This document shows, piece by piece, positions 45,094-56,449 of a DNA stretch of 64,000 nt (position 1 is its first letter; each line of letters begins with the position of its first letter). The notes below the pieces were generated by a model. That model did no database searches, had not been told where the DNA came from, and saw only the letters and a program-made list of their open reading frames with translations. The stretch lies in contig JAETXT010000009.1 of the NCBI GenBank assembly GCA_019188255.1, positions 806,001 to 870,000 on the forward strand, in the 5' to 3' direction. The translations under genes were made by a program, and so were the position numbers. Source of the stretch: Verticillium longisporum. Taxonomy: Eukaryota; Ascomycota; Sordariomycetes; Glomerellales; Plectosphaerellaceae.

Positions 45094-45938
45094 ATGCCGC
45101 CACGCCTGACGCCTCTGCGCTTCGTGCGCTCCGTATGTCCGACAGATGCTAGCTCATGTCTGTCTAGTTGACCCTGTCCCTAACAAGAGCGCAGGTTATG
45201 AACTCTTTCACCAAGGACTCAGGCCTTGAGCCGAGGTATATGACCCTCTCCAAAAGTTGCTTGATAATTCAAATACTGATCGTCCCAGGTTGCTTGGCGA
45301 ACACGTCCGTGACTGCTCACACTGAGTGAGATCGTTGTCCTCGATTAACAGCTGCCCAGTTTCGAGTCACCAATGCGACCAATGGAACCGTCGACTTTGA
45401 GCTCGACATCCAAAAGCAGCACACGGTAAGGAACACCCGAGGGCTTTCTCGATTCTTTGCCCGTGCTCACAGCGTAGAACCGCCTCAAAACCATCCACGG
45501 CGGGACCCTTGCATCTCTTGTCGACCTGGGAGGCTCGCTTGCCGTGGCAAGCACTGGTCGTTTCGCAACAGGTGTCTCAACGGATTTGAACGTCACATAC
45601 ATCGCCCCTGGCGGTGTCGTTGGCGATCGCATGACTGGGCAAGCTGTCTGCGACAAAATGGGCCGCACTCTGGCGTATACGACCGTGAAGTTCTTCAACA
45701 AGAATGGTGAGCTGGCTGCGAGGGGTAGCCACACCAAGTAAGTCCGAGTCCGGAGGCATCAAGTCTGTTCATTGACGAGTATAGGTACGTGTCCAAGACA
45801 TGGGAAAATGAAGATTATGTTGCCCCAGCCGAGTTTGTGGCACCTGAGGAGGAGCAAGTGGATAAAGACGAGCTCGGCACCCTGAACAAGACGATTACGA
45901 CTGGTAGAGAGTCGTCCGGCGTCTGGGGGAGGTCGTGA
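45094..45938 (+). CDS. PaaI/ACOT13-type hotdog thioesterase
   Basis: A 195-aa protein in six exons: 45094-45132, 45195-45235, 45289-45308, 45352-45425, 45478-45737 and 45785-45938. The third exon is only 20 bases and the third intron only 43, yet all joins keep frame: EPR|LLGEHV|PAQFRVTNATNG, then QKQHT|NRLKTIHGG. The hotdog signature is IHGGTLASLVDLGGSLA, followed by GVSTDLNVTYIAPGGVVGD and YTTVKFFNKNGELAARGSHTKY. This matches the 4HBT/PaaI superfamily of acyl-CoA thioesterases, related to human ACOT13. It probably hydrolyses acyl-CoA in cytosol or mitochondria; the N-terminus MPPRLTPLRFVRS is basic and could be a weak targeting sequence. The first two exons are less certain than the rest. 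Confidence 0.85.
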
Positions 45939-46130
45939 GCAAATGGCTGCCACAGAGACATATACCAGACATAGATATAGAACTCATTATTGCTAGCAAA
46001 CCTCTGCAATCGTTACTGGAATTATAAACCCTAAACGCCTCAAAATACGCCCGTTGTGTCGTTATGCATGTTGTGTCTGGATTCGTTCCGAACATCATCG
46101 TCAAGTCGTTGAGTCTTCAGTCTTGCACCA

Positions 46131-47233
46131 TCACATAGATCCTCTGCCGGACTCAGAGCTTCCTGCCCAGCTCTCGGCTCGTGCACACTCTGGCAGTGCT
46201 GGTGCCACGATCATCTCTCCCTTGGGACCCTTCCTTACTGCCCAAGACTCGCTGTCTCTCTCTTTCGCCAGATTACACAGCATGATGAGTATGCCAAGCA
46301 TAATCCATCGAATTACCGCTGTCAAAATGGGCTCCCAGACAGGGAACGACCGAGAAGTCATGTCCTTGTCTAGCAGCACCCAGAGTGCAGCTCTAGCAAT
46401 GTCCCAGGAGAGAACAATCGACAACAGGATACCGCCAATCAAGGCAACTACGGGGGACTGCGTCAGGCATTAGCGACTGCTGCCGCTTGTGATCAGGGGG
46501 ACGAGGAAACTGACTCTTCGGAGATACTTCCCTCTGCCACGACGAGTGCATGCAAACGCGCTGACTATCACCAAGCCCACGGTACCGATGAGAAGCAGCG
46601 CGGCGATCGCAACGAGCATGCGGTTGGCTGCGATGCGGTTGCTCCCGCCCTGTCCCTGAGTCGGAACGACAAACGGAGTCGAAGTCGCGTCATTATACAC
46701 GGACCTGTCGGCGTCGACGGCAAGCCCAAACTGCGCGATGGCTAGAATAAGGAGGAGCGCGGTAAAGCAATGCACGGCGAGCCTTGCGAAACGGGGACGG
46801 CTAGTGCGGCCGCCCGCCTGAGGAATCTGGATGGCGAAGAGGAGTTCCCAAATAGTGCAGAGTAGTAATGACTGGGCGATCAGCAGCATCCATGTCGATA
46901 TTTGCGCAAGGATAGGCGCTGTAAGATAGATGTTCCGTCGCCAATCTGTGTCGGAGTCCCTGTTATTTAGATGCTCAATCTCGTAGCCGCATGCTGCAGT
47001 GTAAAGGGTTGTCCACCTGCGAGAGGGTCAGCATAGGAGCCCGTGGTTTCTACAAGTTGGCCGTACAGTGAATATGTGACAAGAGCCGCTCGTAGAAAGA
47101 ATACCCATGGCTTCGTTGGGTCCCTTTTGAAAGTTCTCAGACGGAACGATAGGAAGGTAAACACGAGGGCTGGAATGATGGTTAGGCCAGTCAAAGCTGT
47201 AGCAATGATGGAGGCGATGCGTGTAAGTGCCAT
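46131..47233 (-). CDS. Seven-helix membrane protein of unknown function (A)
   Basis: A 331-aa protein, joined on the minus strand as 47067-47233, 46515-47016 and 46131-46457. The introns are 50 and 57 bp; the second has a GTCAGT donor. Seven hydrophobic segments follow in order: IIATALTGLTIIPALVFTFL, the FFLRAALVTYSLWTTLYTAA segment created by the first splice, ISTWMLLIAQSLLLCTIWEL, FTALLLILAIAQFGLAV, MLVAIAALLLIGTVGLVIVS, SPVVALIGGILLSIVLSW and TAVIRWIMLGILIMLCNLA. A cytoplasmic-looking tail follows. The splicing is supported because it fuses half-helices. I cannot assign a family; fungi have many such 7TM proteins of uncertain function. Size and helix layout resemble the gene at 52600-53689. 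Confidence 0.75.
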
Positions 47234-48299
47234 CGTCTGGTGCCTGGCATGTACGATTGACCGACTTCTGGACTACGTGAGTGCTGCACACGGTCGTTAC
47301 AGGCTGGGGCTTGCTGCTCCTTATTAGTATGAAACACAAACTTCCCTCCAAGAAAGCCAATAGCTTGTGTGTCCGCCAATGGTCCATTTATCCTGCTCTG
47401 CGTGTTCATTGATGATGGCCCGCTCGTCGTGGGTGTATGACTGCCGACGCCGAGCTGACGTTGGCCAAGCTCTGACCTCATCGTTGGTCGGGTTGTGACA
47501 CTCGTTAACGTCGGGCGAAGCCCGCTAAGAGCTTGGAGCTTTGAGCTTCAGCTGGCCGAGTTCACTTCCGGAGCAAAGCGGCTCGGCGCCAACAAATATG
47601 CGTAGGCGGTTTTCGTGCCAAAGCTGCACGCAGTAGTCATTGCGTCAAGTAAGTGGCTTGCACCTACAAAATCCAGCGTTATAGTTTCTTGGTCGTTGTT
47701 CCGTCACGAGACAGGGTGGCTGGCTGTTCAAAATGTTAGCAGCAGCCAAGGAAGTTTGTACTGGGCATGTCTCACTACGTTCGTCTGCGGCTCTCCTCGG
47801 GTCGCGATGGTTCATGATCGGTCCGTAGATCATGTATGCGCATCTACTGAGGACAGACCTGCGGACGTCGCAAAACGTCTTGGGGCTGAAAGAATAAGAC
47901 TGAATTGGCCTGCGAACATATATTCTTTGCAGTGCATCGTCACATATCAGACTTGAAGCCCTGGTCCAGATCTTCCAACCGAAATGGTGTATGGTAAACG
48001 TTTAAGAGTTCGTTTTCTCTGTCTCAATCCTTGTTATGACTTGCAAAACGGCCTATGACATCAGATGCTAGGGTAGTCTTATTATTGTCTAGCTCGATGT
48101 AACTAGCCGGCGTCTTAGTTGGGTTGCCATTGTGATACTTGGACACAATTAGTCAGGTTGGAATCAGACAAGAGTTAGGGTTCATGGGCCGTGAGACCAC
48201 ACTGCATAGGTAGTTTTAGAGCTGTTCCAAGGGATGCCAAGCACAGAATAGATAACCTGAAGATGAGCACTGATGAGAGGATTAATATACATAGATATG
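47234..48299. other. Intergenic, no gene recognised
   Basis: Upstream of the seven-helix gene and downstream of the decayed NLR. It becomes AT-richer towards 48 kb, in line with the decay seen next door. Confidence 0.45.
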
Positions 48300-48355
48300 C
48301 ACCCCCTTGAAATCTCGATGAGCATTAATTCCCTTCCAGGTTAGTCGTGAAGAAA

Positions 48356-48570
48356 TATTAGGGGACCCTGCGGGTTCCCTGCGGAGTCGCCAGCAGGGGG
48401 GTCGGCTAGGAGGCTAAGGGCTACGAGAAACGTATATATAGGCTACGGAGGGCCCTCTAAGCTGCGGATGGCCAGAATTCAGATATATTACGACCCCCGA
48501 CCTATCTTCTTATCTGCTGCGGACTACGTATAGAAGACCTCCTCACTCTGCTCTAACTAACGCTCTGACA
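48356..48570 (-). mobile_element. Solo LTR-like element, copy 1 (215 bp), 5-bp target duplication
   Basis: Read on the minus strand it starts TGTCAGAGCG and ends CCCCTAATA. It is flanked by the direct repeat AGAAA (48351-48355 and 48571-48575, plus-strand bases). TG at one end and a 5-bp duplication are typical of LTR-retrotransposon insertions. The final TAATA, compared with TGACA in copy 2, differs by two transitions of the RIP type (TpG to TpA and CpA to TpA). It contains no coding capacity. Relative to copy 2 it has about 20 extra bases in the middle. Confidence 0.8.
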
Positions 48571-49655
48571 AGAAAACGCAGCCATATATCTATACCATTA
48601 TTGTCGTTTCCAAGGCAGCTCCGTCGATGCAAAGTACCGTCCGCCATCGACGACCTAATTATATAGCTAAAATCCACTCTAGATGCATCTGCCATTTGAG
48701 CATGCCAAAATGCATGGTTCAAAGCATACGATGCGAGCGCGGGATAAGCTTCTAAGACCTGGGACTCCAAAGACTCAACGTCAGATCCTCTCCTTTTGTA
48801 CACATTGTGCTCGTCTTCCAGTGGTCCCATGTGTCCTTCTGACTCATGAGAAGCGTCGCTGACCGTAATCCAGGACTCTTGTGAATGGAAGGACGATGCT
48901 GATGATCCGAAGCTGATAATACTTGGTTGACGTCTGATCTGACTGCGGCTCTCCCCTATCCATTTTTCCCTAGCTGTAACAAATTTGTCGAGTTCAGATA
49001 TTCGAGTAAAAGCAAGGCAGGTACGCAAGATGGCGAGGTGACCTTGTCCAGAAAAGTCATATATCGTGTCTTTTCCGAAGAACCGGTTCGCATCATGGCT
49101 CAAAAACAATTCGGCCACACTTTCATGGACAAGCTATACCACTCGGCTGTCTCCTGAAGTGCTGTCAAGTGAGCCGGCGCTTGCGAGGGACGTTACATCG
49201 TCATACGGCGCGTTCATAAGTTCTTCGTCAGATCTGATTTCTAGTAGACCCTGCGAAAGACTTCTGATTTGCCGTACCAGCTGAGAAGCTGTCTATGTGC
49301 AGTGCTCGGATCTATCCCATTCTTTCAAGGACTTTGGAGGATCTGGTCGAAGAAAAGCCAGGATATGATGCCATTCACGGAGTCGAAGGCGGCTTTCAGC
49401 GAGGATGGTCCACTGAAAGAGCTGTAAGACAATGTCAACATCCCCTTCGTCGACTTGTTCTAGGATATCTGTAAAGACGTTTCTTAGGCCGGGTCCAAGA
49501 GACATGGCCCGATTGACAACGTATTTCGGGTTCCTGCCTTCTTCAAGATCTCTTAAGGCTCCATCCACAGCTAGAACGACCTAAAGGAAAACTCCATTGG
49601 CCTTTTCAATAATATAATCGCGGACCTGAGCTAGGTCTCCTTTTGGGATATCTGA

Positions 49656-49850
49656 TGTCAGAGCGTTAGGTAGAGCAGAGTAAGGAGGTCTTCTATATAT
49701 AGTCCATAGTAGATAGAAGATAGGTCAGGGGTCGTAATATATATGAATCCGGGCCCTCCGTAGCTTATATATACGTTTCTCGTAGCCCTTAGCCTCCTAG
49801 CCGACCCCCCTGCTGGCGACTCCGCAGGGAACCCGCAGGGTCCCCTGACA
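49656..49850 (+). mobile_element. Solo LTR-like element, copy 2 (195 bp), 5-bp target duplication
   Basis: Starts TGTCAGAGCG and ends GGTCCCCTGACA, so the termini are the inverted pair TGTCAG/CTGACA. It is flanked by the direct repeat TCTGA (49651-49655 and 49851-49855). It is inverted relative to copy 1, with long identical runs such as the stretch around CTCGTAGCCCTTAGCCTCC. Internal differences are mainly transitions. Dropping the element and one TCTGA copy leaves a single open frame through the insertion point of the NLR relic. It could alternatively be a MITE, but TG...CA ends plus a 5-bp duplication favour a solo LTR. Confidence 0.85.
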
Positions 49851-51800
49851 TCTGAACTGTAAAGCCTGAGAATCGTGTATTGCTTGATGTCTTCAATTGG
49901 AATACATGTGAGCCGTGGGGCGCTGAAGTGAAGTTATCACGAAGGGATAAGTAGACAATCAGCTATACCTTGACATCTCGAGCAGAGTCTATCAGTGATA
50001 GGAAGAAGATTTCCAACTCGCGAACAGTCATTGAGCTGTTTTCGTCTAGAGCATTAATGAAGATAATCGCCCTTCTTGGGGAGAACTTTCGATTTGAGTA
50101 TATGTGTATCATGCGTTTCCCGAGAACGTGTTTCCCGAGAGAGGCTGCAGAGCCACGATGAATGCGTGTTCGCGAAATTACAGGGTCATCGTGTGCCTTA
50201 CCCTGCAATGCCCCAATACATGCTGGATGCTAATAACAAAGCTGATAGATCACTGAGCGGAGCATTCCTTCAACAGAATGCTCAATTCCTTGTCCGCCAC
50301 GGTTGGAAAAGTGTGCAACTACACATGCATCTTGTTGATCAGTGCGCAAGTGTTCGAAGCTGCGTTTCATCAGAGTCGACTTGCCTGAGCCAGGCTTTCC
50401 GAGGAGTCGTATCAGGCCACGATGTTGGTCAACATCCTTATCCTGTGTCCAAGGCCCGAAGACTGAGCATTTTGCTAGCCACATACAAGTATTTTGCACC
50501 GGCTCATCAATGCTTAGCCGCCGAAAATGCATTTCCGGAAACGCGTAGAAATTGAGGGTTGCTGCTTGCCAGTTAGGGAGTTTCGGAGTGTGAAAGGTAA
50601 AAATCTTATGATCTGGTGAGCGAACCCTTTTGTGCAATATTGAAAATTGGGGTTTTTGGCGATGGGTCAGTGTCTTGGAGTGTCATCTGGGATGCAGTTC
50701 GATCGAATGGCCAGACGTGGACCTTATGTACGATGCCGTCGTAGATCTCGATTAATTCAGCCGCCAACTTTTGGTAGTTCGGATCGCTGCACGACGAGAA
50801 CCGGCAGATTGGCCTATGATCACCGTCCAAAACTTCTGCCCGTTCTCGCGTATCCCCAAGACATGATGAGACGTCTGGCACAACCTGTGTTCTCTGAGGT
50901 CAGCGCGAAATCCTCTTCAGCGATCTTCCCACACTGAGTTACCTTTGACATCATGGATTGTCCAAACCTAAGTGATAGCTTTAGGGGCAATCCCTCCTGA
51001 AATGTCTTGACACGAAAGTTGTACTTGAGCCAGAGTGCAGAGAAAGCATCCTGGCATCGCTCCAGGTCAGAATTCTTGAGACATAGACTGTGAAGAATCC
51101 GCGCATTAGTATCCATAAGGACGAAACTAGCCAATTTCCGCCAGATCTCCCCGACATTCGCAGTCCAGCTGCCTCGATGCGGGCTGCCGATGAAGACAAT
51201 GCCGACTAATTTTTGAGAAAGTCCGTGGCCGCGGGGTAGGGCGAACTGGAACATAATGCCAAGGTCTTGAAAACGATCAGCAACAGCCCATAAACTCAAT
51301 GACTTTGACGTTGGAGTACCTCTTTTAGTAACATTCCGCCAAGGGAGTGGGTTACGAAGATCACGGGCCTTCGTGGCGGTTTCTTGCGCCATAACTCCTG
51401 AAGGAGATCCTTGCTGTGAGTGAAGATGCTGTTCTGATTCACTCCTCCTGCCTGATGTGGGTTTACGATGACTGTGTTGTAGCCGAAGACCATAATGCGG
51501 GCTTCTGAGCAGTCGTTAGGAAGGGAAGTCGCTGGGCCAGAAAGGTTGGGACGTCTGCTCATCACCAGTGACGGCCGAATGTCGCTCTGTAGACTTCATG
51601 CGTGAAAGGAACCGCTTCATCGTTGATGCGGACTGACTGCCCCCCCTGGCTGTTTGATTGCGACGAAGTCCCTTCCCCTGCATCGACTTTTGCCGCCTAG
51701 GTACCCGCTGGGTTGACCTCGCCGGCCCATGTTTTGAATGGATGGCCTTGCAGTCCATGGATCAGAATGATACTGTGCAGCTTGTTAGCGGAATCCAACA

Positions 51801-52599
51801 ACGCCTTGATGACAGACTAAACATAGGGTTACGTACTCAATTACTGGTTCATCTATGGGCTGATATACCACAGATAGTCCTGTATCTGCTGTCATCGAGC
51901 TTAGCTTTTGATGCGAATAGGTGTGTGGTGGGACCAACCTGGCATCTTCTTTCCGTTGCTGGCCGCCCGCACCCCAGCCTCAAGCATAGCCGGGGGCGAT
52001 ATGCAAATGCTCATGGCGTCGTCGTTGTCCATAGCTCTAGAGTGGTTCCACTTACGACGAAAGAACAAGGCCCAGTGTCATGCCATAAGTGTTGGGCTAG
52101 GTTCCTGGAGATGGATGACCAGGCTCCAGGCTGCGGGGGTCTTGTGATGGCAAAAACGAAGTATCACGTGTCCATACAAGGTGGAGGAACTGACCTATCA
52201 ACACCTGAATGAACGAGCCGCTGACATGAATCTGATTGAGGGACCAGCGGTGAGCGCCGTGCTGCTTGAGGTCTTCGGCCGTCAGACAGATACACAGGTA
52301 CCATAGGATACGTTGCCTTACCTACCTTACCAAGGTAATACAAGGTGCATCTCCAGCGATGCTGTTCAGCGTCTGACAAACGAGACGGAGCATCTTGACC
52401 TCACTTGGCGCCATTGACAGCCCCAAACCAAGCTCTCTTGCGTTCTCAAAGCGTATTTTTGATATCTTGGTTAAAGATCTTGATTATTGACATCTGATAG
52501 AGCCTACTTTCTAAGCTCCCGTCGTCTTGTACCGTATTCTCATTATTTGCGTCTTGGCGTAACATTCCCATAAGAGTTCAGCTGCAATGGAGGATGCAT
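51801..52599. other. Intergenic, no gene recognised
   Basis: Region upstream of the NLR relic and downstream of a seven-helix gene. It has a CTTACCTACCTTACC motif at about 52317-52331. No coding frame is recognised beyond the possible first codons of the NLR near 51.8 kb. Confidence 0.45.
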
Positions 52600-53689
52600 C
52601 TATGCTGGAGATCTACTGTCTGGACTGAGCCGATTCATCTCCTCCGCCTCCTCACCAGCAACACCTTCATAACCCCAGTCTCCGCTTGACCGGAGTCCAC
52701 CCCTTTTCAACGAGGACACAAATCCAAGGACGAGCGCCGCCACGGAGGGAAACCCGACGTCTATCAAGACATCCATATTCGCCGAGAAAGGGCCAGGAGC
52801 CACGGGATCGATCTCGTATGCGAACGCAAAAAACATGTTCCACGTGCTCCTAATAAGGATGAGGAACGACGCCACGAGACAGTACAAGGCAAGCTAGACA
52901 GTTAGCATTCACTCCCCAAGTACGGCGAGACAACCTACCTTGTCGAGCCCGGCCGATTCCTTCGTCCTCCTCCACGCGAACACACCAGTGCTACAGAGCA
53001 CCATGGCCTGCATGGAGCTGATGAGGTCATATCCAACCTGCCACCTCGTGGCCGTCTGCGCAACATTGCCGTCCGCGCCCTCGGCCTTGGTGCCCGCATC
53101 ATACGAGTTGCTGTTGCCCCTCGCCGCCTGGGTGAATCCGAACCGGAGCACGGCGAATGCACACAGCCCGGCGGATAGGCATCGCACCAGATCAAAGACC
53201 TTGCCGTGCGTGAAGGGTTCCTGCCAGACGTAGTTGACGGCTGCCAGCAGCGCACCGGCGTAGAACAGCAGGGCAACGGACATGAGGGCTGTGCCGAGGT
53301 TTTTGGCCATTTCGCCGACATCGCGGAGGCGCATGAGAATCTCGGCAAGGGAGGCTGTGGCGGGGCCGTGGATGTCGGGGGTCGTCGAGGCTAGGTGGGA
53401 AAGCGTCAGGGTGCTTATCGCGAGGAAGACATTGGCGCTGCAATTTGCCGGGTTAGCTGGTGCGAGGGGCGGCTGAGGGGTTCAACGAGAGGAACACGTA
53501 CAGCGCGAAGGCGAGAACGCCATGTTTCGCCCAAGGAACGAAGCGACGTGTCGGGTCCTCATCGCGGGGTACGGCGAGGAGCAGGTAGATGTAGGCACTC
53601 GAGAGAACGACAGCGAGGATAGGGTAGATGGTCGTGGCGAGGAGTTGCTCCTCTGCGGGATCCTCGGTGAAAATGCCGTCGGAGACCAT
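52600..53689 (-). CDS. Seven-helix membrane protein of unknown function (B)
   Basis: A 326-aa protein, joined on the minus strand as 53502-53689, 52939-53437 and 52600-52893 (introns 64 and 45 bp). The predicted splices fuse half-helices: HGVLAFAL|ANVFLAISTLTL and ESAGLDK|LALYCLVASFL. Hydrophobic segments are IYPILAVVLSSAYIYLLLAV, VLAFALANVFLAISTLTL, LMSVALLFYAGALLAAVNYV, CLSAGLCAFAVLRFGF, LISSMQAMVLCSTGVFAW, ALYCLVASFLILIRSTWNMF and VLIDVGFPSVAALVLGFVSS. A short acidic/Ser tail follows. RSTWNMFFAFAYEI before the last helix resembles fungal 7TM proteins of unknown role. Same size class and helix number as the gene at 46131-47233. Confidence 0.75.
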
Positions 53690-56449
53690 GGCATCGATTG
53701 GAGGCTAGCGATACATTGGTGGCGAGTGCGCCAATGCGACGTGTGTCGATGTTATCGAGGTCGAGATGACGAGTGCTCGCGTTCAGAAGTTGACACAAGG
53801 GCCTCGATCGTGCCTCTGAAGCACTGCCAAGAGCGGCCCGGGACTCCGAGCGCCGTGGAGCCAGAGTGCGTCAACCCGGCACGAGGCAGACATGTATGTG
53901 CATTTGGGCCTGTAATGACCACTCGAGGCCTGCAACTTGTGATCAAAGGTACTGCATGTCAACGAATGTGATTCTGAACATTCGTCGTTACATGTTGCCC
54001 CGACATCGATTCGGTCATGGCTGCGATCCAGATTTGTTGGTGAAGGCCAACCTGTGGAGATGCAAATGGGGAAGACGAAGGAAGGCCTGGCCGCTTGCTG
54101 TAAGGTACCGACAGAAGGATCCAGCAGCTAGAGAATACCCCGAGAGCACTTTCCCCTGAAGCTTGTTGAATTGACGGAGCGAGAGGCAGTCACCGAGGCA
54201 GCCACTGCCAGAATGACCAGTCTGTTGGGTCAGGCAGGAAGACGGGCAGAGCTACGATACTTGGTCTTGGCAGGTACCTGAGGGACCTGAGGTAGGTACC
54301 CCCACGGTACCATCATTACAACTGGAAGTCACGTCCTGCCACGGGCCAAAGGGAAGGCAAGACAGACGATCCCACCACAACCCCTCACTCTTGTCGTTCA
54401 TTCTGTAGTCCGATCCTCCCTGCATCATCAGCAATCTCCAAAGGCTCCATGTCGGAGGACCACTGGTGCCGAATCAACAATAGAACGTTCGTTCGGCGTC
54501 TCGGAACGATGCTTGGGCAGCCAGGCAACCCAGCGACCAAGCAGCAGCCAGGGATAGTCGATCAATTCTTCCACGTGCAATGCGGTGTCGTGAGACGCCT
54601 TGCCTTGCTCGGTACTGGCCTCTGATCTCATTCCCAACGTCCGACAAGTACGACATCAAATGCCAATTTCAATTGTGCTTGCAGAGGGCCGGTCCATCGG
54701 CGCCATTGGGAATAAACCGCGCACGTAAGCAGCGAAGGGCGCTCTCTGCAAAGCACGGCCACCTTTACCTTCGGTTCACAGGTCAGCAACGATTAAGGCA
54801 TCTATTGGGCAGGAAAGATGTCCGGTCGGTGCGTCGCCCAAGTGGACCGCCGCCGCCTTACGGTGGGCTGGACATAGTGGACGACGAGGACAAGGACAAG
54901 TGGTGGTAGTACGGCGTTGACCGCTAAGACACGACAGGGGCCGAGCCGAGCCTGGAGGGGCAGCGCAAGGCAGAGAGAATCGGTGCCCGACGTCATCGTT
55001 GCAGGCGGTCAAGACAAGCGGCAGGGTTGGTGCCGGCGACGGGCTGCGCGCCAACGACGGGATGGCCCCGAGACTTGTGTTGGTGTCGTGTTGCGCGCTG
55101 GTCTACTGGCGCTGAAGACATGGTGCCTACCTACGCTCAACAAGCTCTGATGCCGACCCTCCAAAAGACCCCGAAATGCCACATCCAAGATACCACATGT
55201 CGAAGCCGCCCAGAACATCCCACACGCCGCACCAGAGGGTCAGTCAGTCAGCACTGTGCCAGGGCATGGGGGGCGATCTCCCGGATGGAGCATCCAGGGG
55301 CACAGAAGACACTGCTGCCCGAGAGGCGAGTTTGGGCATGTTGGGTTGGTGGTGAAAGGCAGAAGAGGCTAGACCCTGGCGGCTGTCATGGACGAGATGG
55401 GGAAAAAGAACGACAGCCGCTGGGATGAAGGGTTGTAATTTGAAAAGGTATAATGAGGGTCGCGATGGACTCAAGCAGGGAGGACCTTGTCTGCCGCCTC
55501 GCACGTCGCCGCCCGTGGCATGACTCGCTGGGCATTCTGTTAGGGATTTCCTCAACAGCCCGCAGTGTCTGGGTGGGAGCATTGACAGCAGCACTAACAC
55601 TTATGCCCCCCTGCTGCGCGTCCAAGATCCCCCACCTCTAACCTCAATCGTCGTCATCAAAGCCGGTTTCCCCTCCATTGTCGACCAGCGAGGCCAAGTC
55701 CCGTCAATCCAGAGGTTTGTCGACATCGTATCCCGGGGCCTGGAACCATCTCATCCCATCTCCTCGCCTTGGGCTTCTCGCAAATACAAAACCATCTCTC
55801 CCCCCCACAAGCTCAGATCGATCATCTGACCAGCCCCCTCCATTTCCACCGTCTGGACAGGTCCTTCTTTGCCTTTTTAATACTGCTGTCTCCTGTCGCC
55901 AGAGACAGACACTCGCCCACAGCAGCCCAGAAACGAGGGCGCCAACCACAGCCCCCTCCATCACAGGCCAACGTCACCTGAGAGGGGTCACGGTCGCAAC
56001 GACAGACCAGCCAACAACCTGTGATATCACCCGGCACCGCCATTCCACACCCACACCCCCCAATTAGCCAGTCGCCATCCATCTTTGGCCCTCTGCCACC
56101 GCCGTCAAATCACATCTCACAGCTCTGGTTCTCTCTCTGTTCGAGGCGTCGTTTCCACTTTCCGCCACAACATCGGATCCAACTTCCCACTTGATCCGCC
56201 CCGAGATTTGCGTCATACGTCTCTCGGCTGCCACCACTGCATCCACATATCGCAGTGATCCCGTCTTTCCAAGAATCGACATTGACTGTCATTTGACCTC
56301 CATCTGATTCGCAAACCAACATCGACAGCAACCCCTTTTTTGTTGCTTTCATTTATCGATCATCGGAATCGATTTCTTTCAGGAGACTTTGTCTACCTGT
56401 TTCCATCACCGCTTTAATACCCGTTCCTTCAGATTCGAAAACTCCAACC
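53690..56449. other. Large intergenic region with long CT-rich leader
   Basis: No domain-bearing frame was found on either strand. A GGTACC/GGTAGGTACC cluster lies at 54272-54300. From about 55600 to the ATG at 56450 the plus strand is strongly pyrimidine-rich (CCTC, CCCCC, TTTC), consistent with a long promoter and 5' leader of the DUF8035 gene. Confidence 0.5.

Larger units (their letters stand above)
48300..51800 (-). pseudogene. Decayed NLR-type gene: lipase-like domain plus NACHT, broken by two insertions
   Basis: Minus-strand remains of an NLR-like receptor of the kind used in fungal nonself recognition. In order: an alpha/beta-hydrolase N-terminus with IILIHGLQGHPFKTW (51721-51780), CSEARIMVFGYNT, VIFVTHSLGGMLLKE and VGIVFIGSPHRGSW. 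Next comes an AAELIEIY helix, then a NACHT with P-loop LLGKPGSGKST (within 50230-50637) and Walker B IIFINALDE (about 50060). Post-NACHT segments follow, with VFL*VVLAVDGALRDLEEG, LREWHHILAFLRPDPPKSL and LVHESVAELFL. Two clean introns can still be read: about 51240-51320, and about 50885-50945 before VVPDVSSCLGDTRERAEVL. Breaks are one extra C at about 51523-51525 (frameshift), TAG at 50230-50232, 49581-49583, 49293-49295 and 49134-49136, and solo-LTR-like insertions at 49656-49850 and 48356-48570. Ends are approximate. Not functional as written. Confidence 0.85.

Noticed and set aside
48356..49850. Single 1.5-kb transposon with 190-bp terminal inverted repeats that captured NLR sequence
   Set aside because: Each repeat has its own different 5-bp target duplication, and the NLR frame is continuous through the insertion point of copy 2, so two independent insertions explain the structure better.
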